Shown piece by piece: positions 15,687 to 25,408 of a DNA stretch of 64,000 nucleotides. How positions within the stretch are numbered: position 1 is the stretch's first letter; each line of letters opens with the position of its first letter. Source of the stretch: DASQFQ01 sp963802905 (GTDB taxonomy: Bacteria > Actinomycetota > Thermoleophilia > Solirubrobacterales > Solirubrobacteraceae); the NCBI GenBank assembly GCA_963802905.1, contig CAWDKH010000019.1:372001-436000 (forward strand), written 5' to 3'. The notes below the pieces were generated by a model, which searched no databases, was not told the origin of the DNA, and worked only from the letters and a program-made list of their open reading frames with translations. Both the position numbers and the translations under genes were made by a program.

Positions 15687-16801
15687 ATACGACGACCCGT
15701 CGCCACAACGTCAACCCGCACTCCCCCGAGGACGAGGACGGCCACGAGGAGCATCCGCCCCGGCTCGACATCTCCGCGCGCAGCCTCGTCGGCTTCGCAC
15801 TGTTCGTGGCCCTCTCGCTCGTCGCGCTGTACTTCCTGCTGCCGCAGATCGCCGGCCTCGAGGAGACGTGGCACCGGCTCGAGGACGGCAGCCCGATCTG
15901 GCTCGGCCTCGCGCTCCTGTTCACGGTCGGCATGTTCGGCGGCTACGTGCTGCTGTTCCACGGGGTCTACGCGCGCGCGGCCGCAGGCCGCCTGACCCTG
16001 CGCGAGAGCTACCAGGTGTGCATGGCCGGGCTCGCGGCCACGCGGCTGTTCTCGGCCGGCGGCGCCGGCGGGATCGTGCTGACGGCGTGGGCGATGCGCG
16101 GTGCCGGGCTGCGGCGGCGCGTCGTCGCCGACAAGACGATCTCGTTCCTCGTTCTCATGTACCTCGTCTACACGGCCTCGCTGGTCGTGTTCGGCTACGG
16201 GCTTCGTTTCGGCGTCTTCCCCGGACCCGACCCGTTCACGATGACCGTGATCCCCGCCACGCTGGCGCTGATCGCCACGGTGCTGGGGCTCTCGATCGCA
16301 TTCGTGCCGACCGACTTCGAGCGCCGGCTGCAGACGCTCGCGCTCCGCCACGGCCGGGTCGGGCGGCTCGCCCAGCGCCTGGCGACGCTCCCCGCGACCG
16401 CCTCGAGCGGGATCCGCGACGCGCTCCACCACCTGCGCTCGCGCGACCCGGCGCTGCTCGGCGCGGTCGTCTACTGGGCCTGCCAGATCGCCGTGCTGTG
16501 GGCGTGCTTCGAGGCGTTCGGCCAATCGCCGCCGCTGGCCGTGCTCGTGCTCGGCTTCTTCATCGGCATGCTCGGCAACCTGCTGCCGCTGCCGGGCGGG
16601 ATCGGCGGGGTCGACGGCGGCATGATCGGCGCCTTCGCCGCCTTCAACGTCGACACGGGGCTCGCGGTGGTCGCGGTGCTGGCCTATCGTGCCTTCACGT
16701 TCTGGCTGCCGACGATCCCTGGAGTGATCGCCTACCTGCAGCTGCGCAAGACCGTGGAACGCTGGCGAAGCGCACGGCCCGCGCTACACTATACAAACTG
16801 A
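15683..16801 (+). CDS. lysylphosphatidylglycerol synthase transmembrane region-like (UPF0104) protein
   Basis: 372 aa. After a charged, His-rich N-terminal 30 residues there are about eight membrane helices with the family hallmarks RLFSAGGAGGIVLT and LLPLPGGIGGVDGGMIG. This is the flippase half of MprF-like proteins without the aminoacyl-transferase domain. It probably moves a lipid or lipid-linked sugar. GTG at 15683 overlaps the PAP2 stop (GTGA). A charged tail ends about 35 bp before trxB. Confidence 0.9.
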   Translation: MNTTTRRHNVNPHSPEDEDGHEEHPPRLDISARSLVGFALFVALSLVALYFLLPQIAGLEETWHRLEDGSPIWLGLALLFTVGMFGGYVLLFHGVYARAAAGRLTLRESYQVCMAGLAATRLFSAGGAGGIVLTAWAMRGAGLRRRVVADKTISFLVLMYLVYTASLVVFGYGLRFGVFPGPDPFTMTVIPATLALIATVLGLSIAFVPTDFERRLQTLALRHGRVGRLAQRLATLPATASSGIRDALHHLRSRDPALLGAVVYWACQIAVLWACFEAFGQSPPLAVLVLGFFIGMLGNLLPLPGGIGGVDGGMIGAFAAFNVDTGLAVVAVLAYRAFTFWLPTIPGVIAYLQLRKTVERWRSARPALHYTN

Positions 16802-16836
16802 AGTAAGCACCTCGGACCGGGGAGAAAGCCCACCTC

Positions 16837-17850
16837 ATGGCAAATGTCGAGCAGGTCATCATCGTCGGAAGCGGCCCCGCGGGATACACCGCGGCGCTCT
16901 ACACCGCCCGCGCGAACCTGAACCCGCTCGTCATCGAAGGCTTCCTGTGGGGCGGGCTGCTCCAGCAGACCACCGACGTCGAGAACTACCCCGGCTACCC
17001 CGAGGGGATCATGGGGCCGGAGATGATGCAGCAGTTCCGCGACCAGGCGGAGCGCTTCGGCTCGCGCTTCATCACCGACAACGTCACGAAGATCGAGCCC
17101 GGCGCCAACGGCGAGCCGCACACGGTCTGGGTCGAGGACGAGGAGTACAAGGCCCGCACGGTCATCCTCGCGATGGGCGCCGAGCACAAGAAGCTCGCCG
17201 TCCCCGGTGAGGAGGAGCTCGGCGGCCGCGGCGTGTCCTACTGCGCGACCTGCGACGCCGCGTTCTACAAGGACAAGACGACGGTGATCGTCGGCGGCGG
17301 CGACTCCGCGATGGAGGAGGCGCTCTTCCTCGCCAAGTTCTCGTCGAAGGTGACGATCGTGAACCGCCGCGACGAGTTCCGCGCCTCGAAGATCATGCTC
17401 GAGCGGGCGAAGAACACCGACAACATCGACTTCCTGACCCCGTACGTCGTCGACGAGTTCGCCGCCGACGAGACCGGCGTGCTCGGCGTCGCGAAGCTCC
17501 GCAACCCCGAGACGGGCGAGCAGCGCGACCTCCCGATCTGCGGCGCGTTCATCGCGATCGGGCACGAGCCCCAGTCGGAGCTCGTCCAGGGCATCGTCGC
17601 GACCGACGAGAACGGCTACGTCGTCACCGAGGGCAAGTCGACGCGCACGAAGGTGGCGGGCATGTTCGCCGCCGGCGACCTCGTCGACCACACCTACCGC
17701 CAGGCCGTCACGGCCGCGGGCTCCGGGTGTCAGGCCGCGCTCGACGCCGAGTGGTACCTGCGCGACAACCCTGACGTGCCGACGCCGGAGGCCCTGGAGG
17801 GCACCGGCGACCTGGCCGAGGCGCAGTGGGCCGCGCCCGCGGCGCCGTAG
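16837..17850 (+). CDS. trxB: thioredoxin-disulfide reductase
   Basis: 337 aa, slightly longer than usual because of a C-terminal Ala/Pro/Glu-rich tail. FAD site VGSGPAGYTAALYTARA (about 10), redox pair C136-A-T-C139, NADPH site VIVGGGDSAMEEALFL (about 150) and the final FAD motif GMFAAGDLVDHTYRQA are all intact. It transfers electrons from NADPH to thioredoxin in the cytoplasm. A GGGGAGAAAG site precedes the ATG. TACACT and TATACA at 16785-16795, inside the end of the upstream gene, could be its -10 region. No thioredoxin gene follows. Confidence 0.96.
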   Translation: MANVEQVIIVGSGPAGYTAALYTARANLNPLVIEGFLWGGLLQQTTDVENYPGYPEGIMGPEMMQQFRDQAERFGSRFITDNVTKIEPGANGEPHTVWVEDEEYKARTVILAMGAEHKKLAVPGEEELGGRGVSYCATCDAAFYKDKTTVIVGGGDSAMEEALFLAKFSSKVTIVNRRDEFRASKIMLERAKNTDNIDFLTPYVVDEFAADETGVLGVAKLRNPETGEQRDLPICGAFIAIGHEPQSELVQGIVATDENGYVVTEGKSTRTKVAGMFAAGDLVDHTYRQAVTAAGSGCQAALDAEWYLRDNPDVPTPEALEGTGDLAEAQWAAPAAP

Positions 17851-18624
17851 CTAGACCCCGACGTTGAGCGAGAGCGTGATGCCTTGCTCGACGTCGCCGG
17901 ACGCCTTGGCGAGCTGGCCGGCGTAGCCGTCGCTGAAGACCATGTCGCTCTCCAGCGACGTGCCGGCCAGGTTCTGCACGCTCTGCTCGTAACCGGGCGC
18001 CGCGAACACGCGGTCGCAGACGTCCTCGGGAAGCGCGATCTGGGACGTCCGGAGCTTCGAGCTCGCCGCCGTCGCGGCGTCGAGGTCCTCGTAGACCTCG
18101 AAGTGGATGTGTGGCCAGCGGCCCGAGTACGCCGCCGGGAAGATCGTCTGGAACGAGAGCTTCCCGTCGGCGTCGCTCTCCTGCACGCCGCGCAGGTAGT
18201 TCTCCGACGCGATGTCGCCGTCGTAGAGCGAGTAGCGGCCGGCCTTGTCGCAGTGCCACACGTAGACCGCCGCACCCGCGAGCGGCCCGCCGCCGCCGGC
18301 GACGTCGACCAGCTTCAGCTCGAGCGTCGTGGGCACGCCATCGGCGACGCCTGACGCGTCGCCGAAGCTCTTGGTGATGTCGCGGCGGACGACGCCGCTC
18401 TCACTCAGCACGTTGGGTCCGTTGGAGCCGTCGCCCGGGAACGGGCCGGAGGTCTCCTCGGGCACGGCGCCGGCGGCCGCCGGCGTTGCCTTCGCGCTCC
18501 CGCCGCTGTCCGAGGACCCGCAGCCGGCGATCAGCAGGCCGAGCCCGCCGGTGACGGTTGCGAGCGCCCGCCGCCGGGTGATGAGCGGCAGGTCGTGCGA
18601 GAGGCCACGGTCGTGGTCGTGCAT
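17851..18624 (-). CDS. intradiol ring-cleavage dioxygenase-like lipoprotein
   Basis: 257 aa. A basic/Arg-rich N-terminus and a helix end in a lipobox (LLIAGC, with a twin-Arg-like ITRRRALATVTGG before it), so it is probably an exported lipoprotein. The C-terminal domain has the non-haem Fe(III) ligand pattern: Tyr in YVWHCDKAGRYSLYDG, Tyr later, and two His in RWPHIHFEVY. Extracellular members of this family act on catechols or have unknown substrates. The stop codon abuts the convergent trxB stop. Confidence 0.9.
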   Translation of the reverse strand: MHDHDRGLSHDLPLITRRRALATVTGGLGLLIAGCGSSDSGGSAKATPAAAGAVPEETSGPFPGDGSNGPNVLSESGVVRRDITKSFGDASGVADGVPTTLELKLVDVAGGGGPLAGAAVYVWHCDKAGRYSLYDGDIASENYLRGVQESDADGKLSFQTIFPAAYSGRWPHIHFEVYEDLDAATAASSKLRTSQIALPEDVCDRVFAAPGYEQSVQNLAGTSLESDMVFSDGYAGQLAKASGDVEQGITLSLNVGV

Positions 18625-18959
18625 GTGGCGCACTGTGGCGCGGGATCCTGAGAACCGGCTGAGACCCCGTTCCACTCGGCGACGGCGCCCGGGAACGCCC
18701 GGAAGCGCGGCGCGACGGCCCAGGCGGGGCGGTTGTAGAGCGCGACGAGGAGCATCAGCGCGAGCGTGAGCAGGATCGCGCCCTGGAGCACGGCGTCCAG
18801 CGCGGTCGGGGCGTGCAGGAACGAGGCCAGGGATCTCGTGCCGACGAGCAAGCCCTCGACCGCCGCGACCGGGCCGGTGCGGATCAGCCCTCGCCAGGCT
18901 CCTCCCAGCCAAGGCTTAGCCCGGTCACAAGCCCGGCCTGGAGGCTCGGAGTCGTCCAT
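18531..18959 (-). CDS. possible small membrane protein, weakly supported
   Basis: This frame fills most of the 357-bp gap between the dioxygenase gene and the next plus-strand gene. Codons are strongly GC3-biased over about 75 residues, with one hydrophobic helix (LQGAILLTLALMLLVALY) followed by NRPAWAVAPRF. The 3' third overlaps the start of the dioxygenase gene and looks non-coding, and no good ribosome site precedes the ATG. It may be a decayed fragment. No family recognised. Confidence 0.3.
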   Translation of the reverse strand: MDDSEPPGRACDRAKPWLGGAWRGLIRTGPVAAVEGLLVGTRSLASFLHAPTALDAVLQGAILLTLALMLLVALYNRPAWAVAPRFRAFPGAVAEWNGVSAGSQDPAPQCATCTTTTVASRTTCRSSPGGGRSQPSPAGSAC

Positions 18960-18981
18960 GACCCCGACCAGGAGGTGGACC

Positions 18982-19215
18982 ATGAAGGCCATCCTCGTCG
19001 CCGTGGTGCTTGCCGGATGCGCGTTCGCATTCGCGATCGGCACCGCGTCGGCCGACGACGGCGGCGCCGCTACGGCGACGCCGAGCCGGAGCGCTCCCGC
19101 GCAGCCGGTGCAGCAGCAGGAGCAGCAGGAGCAGCCGCGCCCTCGCGATGACTGCCCCGAGAAGGACGGGGGCGGAGCGTCGTCCGGGAGCTCGGGTTCC
19201 GAGCAGCAGTTCTGA
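18982..19215 (+). CDS. small exported Gln/Ser-rich protein
   Basis: 77 aa. Residues 1-23 form a signal sequence (MKAILVAVVLAGCAFAFAIG, then TASA), with either a cleavage site after ASA or a lipobox-like LAGC at 10-13. The mature part is low-complexity: Thr/Ala/Ser, then repeated QQEQ, then PRPRDDCPEKD and a Gly/Ser tail. A GGAGG site precedes the ATG. It is probably surface-exposed and disordered; function unknown. Confidence 0.7.
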   Translation: MKAILVAVVLAGCAFAFAIGTASADDGGAATATPSRSAPAQPVQQQEQQEQPRPRDDCPEKDGGGASSGSSGSEQQF

Positions 19216-19285
19216 GCTCAGGCCGCGCGCGGCGGGCTGGAGGGGCATCATGGAGCTGACCAGCTGTCAGTGAGGAGGAGGTTCC

Positions 19286-21086
19286 ATGAGCGACACCGCC
19301 GTCCAGCCCGCCACCGCGGTCGATCAGTGGCTCGCGAGCTTCGACGAGGCGCTCACCGCGGGTGACGCCGCGGCCGCCGCCGAGCTGTTCCTCGAGGACA
19401 GCTACTGGCGGGACCTCGTGGCGTTCACCTGGAACCTCAAGACGGTCGAGGGCCGCGACGGCGTCGAGGACCTGCTGAAGACGACGCTCGCCAACACGAA
19501 GCCGAGTAACTGGCACACGAGCGAGCCGCCCACCGAGGAGGAGGGCGTGACGACGGCGTGGATCGAGTTCGAGACCGAGACCGGCCGCGGCAACGGGCTC
19601 CTCCGCCTCAGGGACGGCAAGGCGTGGACGCTGCTGACTGCGCTCACTGAACTCAAGGGCTACGAGGAGCCCAAGGGCCCGGGCCGCCGCAAGGGCGTCG
19701 AGCACGGCGCCACCAAGGAGCGCGAGACGTGGCTCGAGGCGCGCCGCCGCGAGGCCGAGGAGCTCGGGTACGAGCGCCAGCCCGAGGTCGTGATCATCGG
19801 CGGCGGCCAGGGTGGGATCGCGCTCGGCGCGCGCCTGCGCCAGCTCGGCGTGCCGACGATCATCGTCGAGCGCAACGAGCGCCCCGGCGACTCGTGGCGC
19901 AAGCGCTACAAGTCGCTCTGCCTGCACGATCCGGTCTGGTACGACCACCTGCCGTACATCAAGTTCCCCGAGAACTGGCCGGTGTTCTCGCCCAAGGACA
20001 AGATCGGCGACTGGCTCGAGATGTACACGCGGGTGATGGAGCTCAACTACTGGAGCTCGACGCTCGCCAAGAGCGCGAAGTACGACGAGGACGCCGGCGA
20101 GTGGCAGGTCGTCGTCGAGCGCGACGGCGCCGACGTCACGCTGCGCCCGAAGCAGCTCGTGCTCGCGACCGGAATGTCGGGCAAGGCCAACGTGCCCGAG
20201 ATCCCCGGCATGGACGTCTTCAAGGGCGACCAGCACCACTCCTCGCAGCACCCCGGCCCGGACGCCTACGCGGGCAAGAAGTGCGTCGTCATCGGCTCCA
20301 ACAACTCGGCGCACGACATCTGCGGCGCGCTGTGGGAGGCGGGCGCGGACGTGACGATGGTCCAGCGCTCCTCGACCCACATCGTGCGCTCGGCCACGCT
20401 GATGGAGGTCGGCCTCGGCGCGCTTGTACTCGGAGGAGGCGGTCGCCGCAGGCGTGACCACCGAGAAGGCGGACATGATCTTCGCCTCGCTGCCCTACCG
20501 GATCATGCACGAGTTCCAGATCCCGCTCTACGACGAGATGCGCGAGCGCGACAAGGAGTTCTACGACCGGCTCGAGGCGGCGGGCTTCGACCTCGACTGG
20601 GGCGAGGACGGCTCCGGCCTGTTCATGAAGTACCTACGGCGCGGCTCGGGCTACTACATCGACGTCGGCGCCGCCGACCTCGTCGCCAACGGCGACGTCA
20701 AGCTCAAGAACGGTGCCGTCGACCACCTGACCGAGGATGCGGTGGTGATGGCGGACGGCACCGAGTTGCCGGCCGACCTCGTCGTGTTCGCCACCGGCTA
20801 CGGCTCGATGAACGGCTGGGCCGCGGACCTCATCTCCCAGGAGGTGGCCGACAAGGTCGGCAAGTGCTGGGGCCTCGGCTCCGACACCAAGAAGGACCCC
20901 GGCCCGTGGGAGGGCGAGCAGCGCAACATGTGGAAGCCGACCCAGCAGGAGGCGCTGTGGTTCCACGGCGGCAACCTGCACCAGTCGCGCCACTACTCGC
21001 TCTACCTGGCGCTGCAGCTGAAGGCGCGGATGGAGGGGATCGACACCCCCGTCTACGGCCTCCAGGAGGTGCACCACACCGGCTAG
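19286..21086 (+). pseudogene. flavin-containing monooxygenase with N-terminal NTF2-like domain, frameshifted
   Basis: Residues about 10-110 resemble a SnoaL/NTF2-like domain. From about 165 a flavin monooxygenase follows, with FAD site VVIIGGGQGGIALGARL, a second dinucleotide site CVVIGSNNSAHDI and FATGYGSMNGW. The first frame is open to about 20424 and the second resumes there (LYSEEAVAAGVTTEKADM). Removing one T from CGCTTGTAC at 20421-20429 joins them into about 600 aa with no other damage. It is either a recent frameshift or a sequencing error. A GAGGAGG site precedes ATG 19286. Confidence 0.88.
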
Positions 21087-22270
21087 ACCGGCGGGCTGAA
21101 GCCTCCCAGCGCGTGGATGCGCGTCCGGAAGTCGGTGAAGCCCACGGTCGAGCGGTCGCCGCGCGAGAAGAGGACGAGGCTCGCGCCGCGGAGCGCGCGC
21201 GGGGTCACCGGCCGGATGCAGTAGTGGCTCGGCTCAGCCGTGAGTTGCGTGTGCCGCCAGGTGCGGCCGTCATCGGGTGTGAACCACGCCTCGACCTGGT
21301 GGAAGGCGCCGGTGCGGCGCGACAGGTAGACGACCCGCGGATCCTCGTGGTCGAGTGTCGCGCCACCCGAGGTGAAGGACGGGAAGCCCGGGCCGGCCGC
21401 GACGATCTTGCGGCTGATCCAGCGCTCGCCGTTGTGGTACGCGTAGAAGAACGTGTCGCGATGGCCGACGCGGCGGGTGTAGACGATCCGCGGCCGGCCG
21501 CGTGAGGTGAGCGCGATGTCGTGCGGCCAGGCGCTGCCCTTGGCCTTCGTGAACTTGTAGATCCGCTCGAGCTTGCCGATCGGGAACGGGACGTTGCGCA
21601 GGCTCCCGATCTTGTGCCCGCTCAGGCCGAAGAAGTCGTTGTTCTCGTAGCGGAGGTAGTAGAGGCTGTTGTGGAAATGGTTGGCGTGGCCCTCGGTGAA
21701 GATGCCGTGGATGTTCGTCTTGCCGTCACCGACGTACTTCGCGTACGGCCGCTCCTCGGTGTGGGAGACGAGCAGCTCGCGGGCGGGCACCCAGTCCTTG
21801 CCGTTGCGCGTGTAGGAGAACGTCGGGTTCCAGCCGCCGCCGCGCCAGAACAGCCACAGCTTCCCCCGCTGCTGCATCGGGTTCGGGTAGGTGTAGCCGA
21901 GCCCGCCGGGCGCGTTGGTCTTGACGAGCCGGACGGGGGAGAAGCCGTCGATCGAGAACGGGTGCTTGGAGATCCGGTAGCGCATCCGGCTCGGCCGCAG
22001 GCTCGGCGGCGGGAGCACGCGGCCCGAGTGCGGGCTGAAGAAGACCGCGATGCGCCCGTCGGGCCGGAAGACGAGCGACGGGTTGTTGTGGTCGTCGACG
22101 CCGAGGCCCTTGTAGATGACCTTCTTGGTGAAGCTGCCGTTGGGCCGCAGGTGCGCGACCCAGACGTTGCCGGTGGTCGAGATCCAGCCGGTGAACGTGT
22201 GGCCGTCGTGGGAGATCGCGCGCGGGTCGCCGAAGTACGACCAGGCTCCCGCGCCGAGCTCCGTGCTCAT
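21083..22270 (-). CDS. BNR-repeat beta-propeller protein (sialidase-like fold)
   Basis: 395 aa. No signal peptide is apparent. Repeated Trp/Asp-rich blades are visible (DGHTFTGWISTTGNVWVAH, RPDGRIAVFFSPHSGR, DDGRTWRHTQL), matching the BNR-4-type domain found in carbohydrate-active proteins. No catalytic Arg triad could be identified, so it may only bind glycans. It starts 4 bp after the secreted subtilase gene and is probably co-transcribed. Its stop shares CTAG with the convergent monooxygenase stop. Confidence 0.75.
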   Translation of the reverse strand: MSTELGAGAWSYFGDPRAISHDGHTFTGWISTTGNVWVAHLRPNGSFTKKVIYKGLGVDDHNNPSLVFRPDGRIAVFFSPHSGRVLPPPSLRPSRMRYRISKHPFSIDGFSPVRLVKTNAPGGLGYTYPNPMQQRGKLWLFWRGGGWNPTFSYTRNGKDWVPARELLVSHTEERPYAKYVGDGKTNIHGIFTEGHANHFHNSLYYLRYENNDFFGLSGHKIGSLRNVPFPIGKLERIYKFTKAKGSAWPHDIALTSRGRPRIVYTRRVGHRDTFFYAYHNGERWISRKIVAAGPGFPSFTSGGATLDHEDPRVVYLSRRTGAFHQVEAWFTPDDGRTWRHTQLTAEPSHYCIRPVTPRALRGASLVLFSRGDRSTVGFTDFRTRIHALGGFSPPV

Positions 22271-22274
22271 CGCG

Positions 22275-23864
22275 TCAGCGCTTGGCCCTCTGGACGCGCA
22301 GCTCGTAGCGCGAGTCGAGCGTGCGGGTGCGCTGGCCGATGTAGGCGACGATGTAGGCCGACCGCTTGCGGCGCGACGGGTTGCGCAGCGTCAGCGTGTC
22401 CTTGCGCTTGCCCGTGTGGCGCGAGCGCCCGATCAGCTGCTCGTCGTCGCCGGTCGAGGTCGCGCTGCGGGTGAAGGCGGCGAGGTCCGGATTGCCGAAG
22501 CGGGGAGTGAGGGTCACGCGCACGCGCGCACGCGGGGGGAAGACGATCTTGTAGACGTCGGAGGGATCCTCGTACTTGTCGACGAGCGCGCGCAGCTTGC
22601 GCGCGCCGCCGCGGCGCCAGATCGGCGAGTCGACGCGCCCGGTCGCCTTGCCGTTGATCCACGCCATGTCGTCGTTGGGCTCGTGCGGGTCGACCGCGGG
22701 GGCGGGGGCGCTGAGTGCCTTGAGCAGGTCGAGCAGCCCGTAGCCGGTGGCGGAGTCCCAGCCCTTGCGCTCGAGGTCGCGGGCGGAGGTGCGCAGCACC
22801 TGCGCGACCTGGTCGGCGCGGTAGCCGGGCTTGGCGGCGCGCAGCCACGCGGCTGCCGCGGCCACCATCGGCGCGGAGAAGCTCGTGCCGGTGACGGCCT
22901 CGTAGCCGTCGGGCGTGCCGTCCTGGTCGAACTGCGGCGGCGTCGCGGTCAGGATCCCCACACCGGGCGCGGACAGGTCGACCGCGGCGCTCGCGCTCGA
23001 GAAGAACGGCGGCTTGAGGTCGCTGCCGACGGCGGCGACGGTGAGCACGTGGGGGAGCGAGGCGGGGAACAGCAGCGGGTTGCCCTCGGCCAGCTCGTTG
23101 CCGGCGGCGGCGACGAGCGTGATCCCCTTGGCGGTGGCGACCTGGAGCTGGACGTACTCGGCGAAGCACGGCGCGGGGGCGCCGTAGCTCATGTTGATCA
23201 CGGCGGCGCCCTGCTCGATCGCACGTGCGATGCCCGCGACGGAGTTGGCGCAGCGGATCTCGTTGGGCAGGCTGACGTTGAGCGCGCGCATGCCCGGCCA
23301 GACGCCGAGGATGCCGCGGTCGTTCTTGGGCGCGGCGGCGACGGCGGCGGTCTCGGTTCCGTGCGCGCTCTCGATCGGGAAGCCGCCGAGCGTGGTGAGG
23401 CTGCCGCCGGCGAACTCGGGGTGGTTGACGTCGGCGGTCGAGTCGACGAGCGCGAGCAGCGGACTCGTCGGGGTGACAGGCGGCGGGACGAGGCTCGGCG
23501 CGACGATCGCAGCGCGCCACGAGGCGCGGGCGTCGAGCGGGTCCGGCGGCGGGGTCTGCATCCGCTTGGCCAGCCGGTCGGGCTCGGCGTAGAGGAGGAG
23601 GCCCTTGGCTTTCAGCGCCGCGGCGAGCTCGCGCGCGCGGCCGCGAGCGACCGTGTAGGACCCGGTGCCGATGCGGTGCGCGCCGTGGCGGGCGGCCACG
23701 GCCTCGGCGGCGGCAGAGGGGTGCGCGCCGACGATCCAGTCCGCGCCCGAGGCGGCGGCGCCGGCGTCGCCGGGGAGCACCATCGGCGGCGCGGGCGTCG
23801 CGGCGCCCGCGGGAGCGGCGACCGCGAGGAGGAAGAGGGGGATGAGTAGGACCAGGCGGCGCAT
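22275..23864 (-). CDS. secreted subtilisin-like serine protease (S8)
   Basis: 529 aa. The signal peptide covers residues 1-21 (RRLVLLIPLFLLAVAAPAGA). An inhibitor-like propeptide follows to about 100, then the catalytic domain with D141 (LALVDSTAD), H168 (SAHGTETAA), oxyanion N256 (AAAGN) and S328 (GTSFSAP). From about 425 a beta-rich Arg/Lys-rich C-terminal domain follows. The frame is open upstream to 24626 but there it is antisense to the dehydrogenase gene. It is exported and probably self-processed; the basic C-terminal domain may bind the cell wall. Confidence 0.93.
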   Translation of the reverse strand: MRRLVLLIPLFLLAVAAPAGAATPAPPMVLPGDAGAAASGADWIVGAHPSAAAEAVAARHGAHRIGTGSYTVARGRARELAAALKAKGLLLYAEPDRLAKRMQTPPPDPLDARASWRAAIVAPSLVPPPVTPTSPLLALVDSTADVNHPEFAGGSLTTLGGFPIESAHGTETAAVAAAPKNDRGILGVWPGMRALNVSLPNEIRCANSVAGIARAIEQGAAVINMSYGAPAPCFAEYVQLQVATAKGITLVAAAGNELAEGNPLLFPASLPHVLTVAAVGSDLKPPFFSSASAAVDLSAPGVGILTATPPQFDQDGTPDGYEAVTGTSFSAPMVAAAAAWLRAAKPGYRADQVAQVLRTSARDLERKGWDSATGYGLLDLLKALSAPAPAVDPHEPNDDMAWINGKATGRVDSPIWRRGGARKLRALVDKYEDPSDVYKIVFPPRARVRVTLTPRFGNPDLAAFTRSATSTGDDEQLIGRSRHTGKRKDTLTLRNPSRRKRSAYIVAYIGQRTRTLDSRYELRVQRAKR

Positions 23865-23890
23865 CGGGCCACTGTAGGAACCCAGAGCGC

Positions 23891-25408
23891 TCACGGTCGG
23901 AGCGGCGTCCCCGTCCGGACCGCGCGCATCAGGGCCGGAGCCGGGCGGTAGCGCTCCTCGCGGTACTCGTCGTACAGCCCCGCCAGCACGCCGAGCACGG
24001 AGGACGCGCCGATCGCGTCGCCCCACTCGAGCGGGCCGCGCGGGTGGTTGAGCCCGAGCACCATGCCCGCGTCGATGTCCTCCGCCGCGCCGACGCCGTC
24101 GCCGAGCGCGAAGCACGCCTCGTTGACGAGCTGGGCCACGATCCGGCCGAGCACGAGCCCGGGCGCGTCGCCGACCCACTCGACGTGGCGGCCGAGCGAG
24201 CCGAAGAACGCCTCCGCCGCCTTCGCCGCGGCCTCGGAGGTGGTCGGGCTGCGCGTGAGCTCGACCAGCCCGCCGAGCGGGGCGGCGGCGAAGAAGCCCG
24301 CGGCCGTGCCCTCGGGGTCGAGCTCGGAGAGCGAGCCCTCGTCGCACAGGATCACCTGGGGGCCGCCCTGGAGAACGTGGCGGTCGGCCTCGTCGTCCCA
24401 TTCGTCGCCCTGGTCGAGGCCGCCGCAGTCGACCACGAGCGCGGGGACCTCGTCGCCTGCCGCCGCCTCCGGGTCGGCGACCCGCCAGCCCGCGGCCTCC
24501 GCCGCATCGCGCAGCTCGTCGGCCAGCTCGGTCCAGCCGCCGATCACGACGAGCCCCTCGCCGCCGGCCTGCGGCGGGTCGGGGTCGGGCGGCCGGTGCT
24601 CGCCGTCCTCGGGGTAGTCGTACCAACCGCGACCCGTCTTGCGGCCGAGGTCGCCCGAGGCAGCCTTGCGGGCCGCGAGCATCGACGGTCGCCAGCGCGG
24701 CTCGCCGAACGACTGCGCGTAGAACGACTTCGAGACCTCGAAGCCGACATCGATCCCGACGAGGTCCTGGAGCTCGAACGGGCCCATGCGGAAGCCGCCG
24801 CCGAGGCGGCAGACGCGGTCGACCTGCTCGACCGTCGCCAGCCCCTCCTGGACGAGCCGCAGCGCTTCGAGGCCGAACGGGCGGTTGCAGCGGTTCACCA
24901 GGAAGCCGGGGCCGTCGGCGGCATCGATGACGTGCTTGCCCATCGCCCGCCCGAGCTCGCGCGTCGTCTCGAGCGCGGCCTCGCCAGAGTGCTCGCCCGC
25001 GACGACCTCGACGAGCTTCATCACCGGCGCCGGGTTGAAGAAGTGCATGCCGACGACGCGCTCGGCACCCGGTACGCCGGCCGCGATCTCGGTCACCGAC
25101 AGCGAGGACGTGTTCGTCGCGAGCACGCAGTCGTCGCGCACGACCTCGGCCGCGCGCGAGAACAGCTCGCGCTTGAGCTCGAGCGACTCCGGCGCCGCCT
25201 CGATCACGATGTCGGCCTCGGCCAGGCCCGACAGCTCCGCCGCGGGCTCGAGCGGCGCGCCGTCGTCGAGCCGCTTGCGCGCCCGCGCGAGCCCGCGCTC
25301 GAGCGCGTCGCCGTCCGGGTCGTGCACGAGCGTCCGCGCGCCGCTCGCGGCGGCGAGCTGCGCGATGCCGGACCCCATGGTGCCGGCGCCGAGGACGCCG
25401 ACGATCAC
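23891..25408 (-). CDS. 3-hydroxyacyl-CoA dehydrogenase (two C-terminal domains)
   Basis: 505 aa. NAD site VGVLGAGTMGSGIAQLAA at the N-terminus, then MHFFNPAPVMKLVEVV with the catalytic His region and DGPGFLVNRCNRP. A degenerate linker with VVIGGWTE leads to a second helical 3HCDH domain (GDAPGLVLGRIVAQLVNEA, LNHPRGPLEWGD). This matches the 500-residue PaaH/PaaC-like group acting in beta-oxidation or phenylacetate breakdown. GTG at 25408 overlaps the acyl-CoA dehydrogenase stop (GTGA), so the two steps are coupled. Confidence 0.92.
   Translation of the reverse strand: MIVGVLGAGTMGSGIAQLAAASGARTLVHDPDGDALERGLARARKRLDDGAPLEPAAELSGLAEADIVIEAAPESLELKRELFSRAAEVVRDDCVLATNTSSLSVTEIAAGVPGAERVVGMHFFNPAPVMKLVEVVAGEHSGEAALETTRELGRAMGKHVIDAADGPGFLVNRCNRPFGLEALRLVQEGLATVEQVDRVCRLGGGFRMGPFELQDLVGIDVGFEVSKSFYAQSFGEPRWRPSMLAARKAASGDLGRKTGRGWYDYPEDGEHRPPDPDPPQAGGEGLVVIGGWTELADELRDAAEAAGWRVADPEAAAGDEVPALVVDCGGLDQGDEWDDEADRHVLQGGPQVILCDEGSLSELDPEGTAAGFFAAAPLGGLVELTRSPTTSEAAAKAAEAFFGSLGRHVEWVGDAPGLVLGRIVAQLVNEACFALGDGVGAAEDIDAGMVLGLNHPRGPLEWGDAIGASSVLGVLAGLYDEYREERYRPAPALMRAVRTGTPLRP

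Noticed and set aside
20433..21505. Continuation of the first monooxygenase frame beyond the break
   Set aside because: After about 20430 this frame is Arg/Gly/Pro-rich shadow sequence; the true protein continues in the next frame.
23865..24626. Upstream extension of the subtilase frame
   Set aside because: A normal signal peptide starts at 23864, and the extension is antisense within the hydroxyacyl-CoA dehydrogenase gene.
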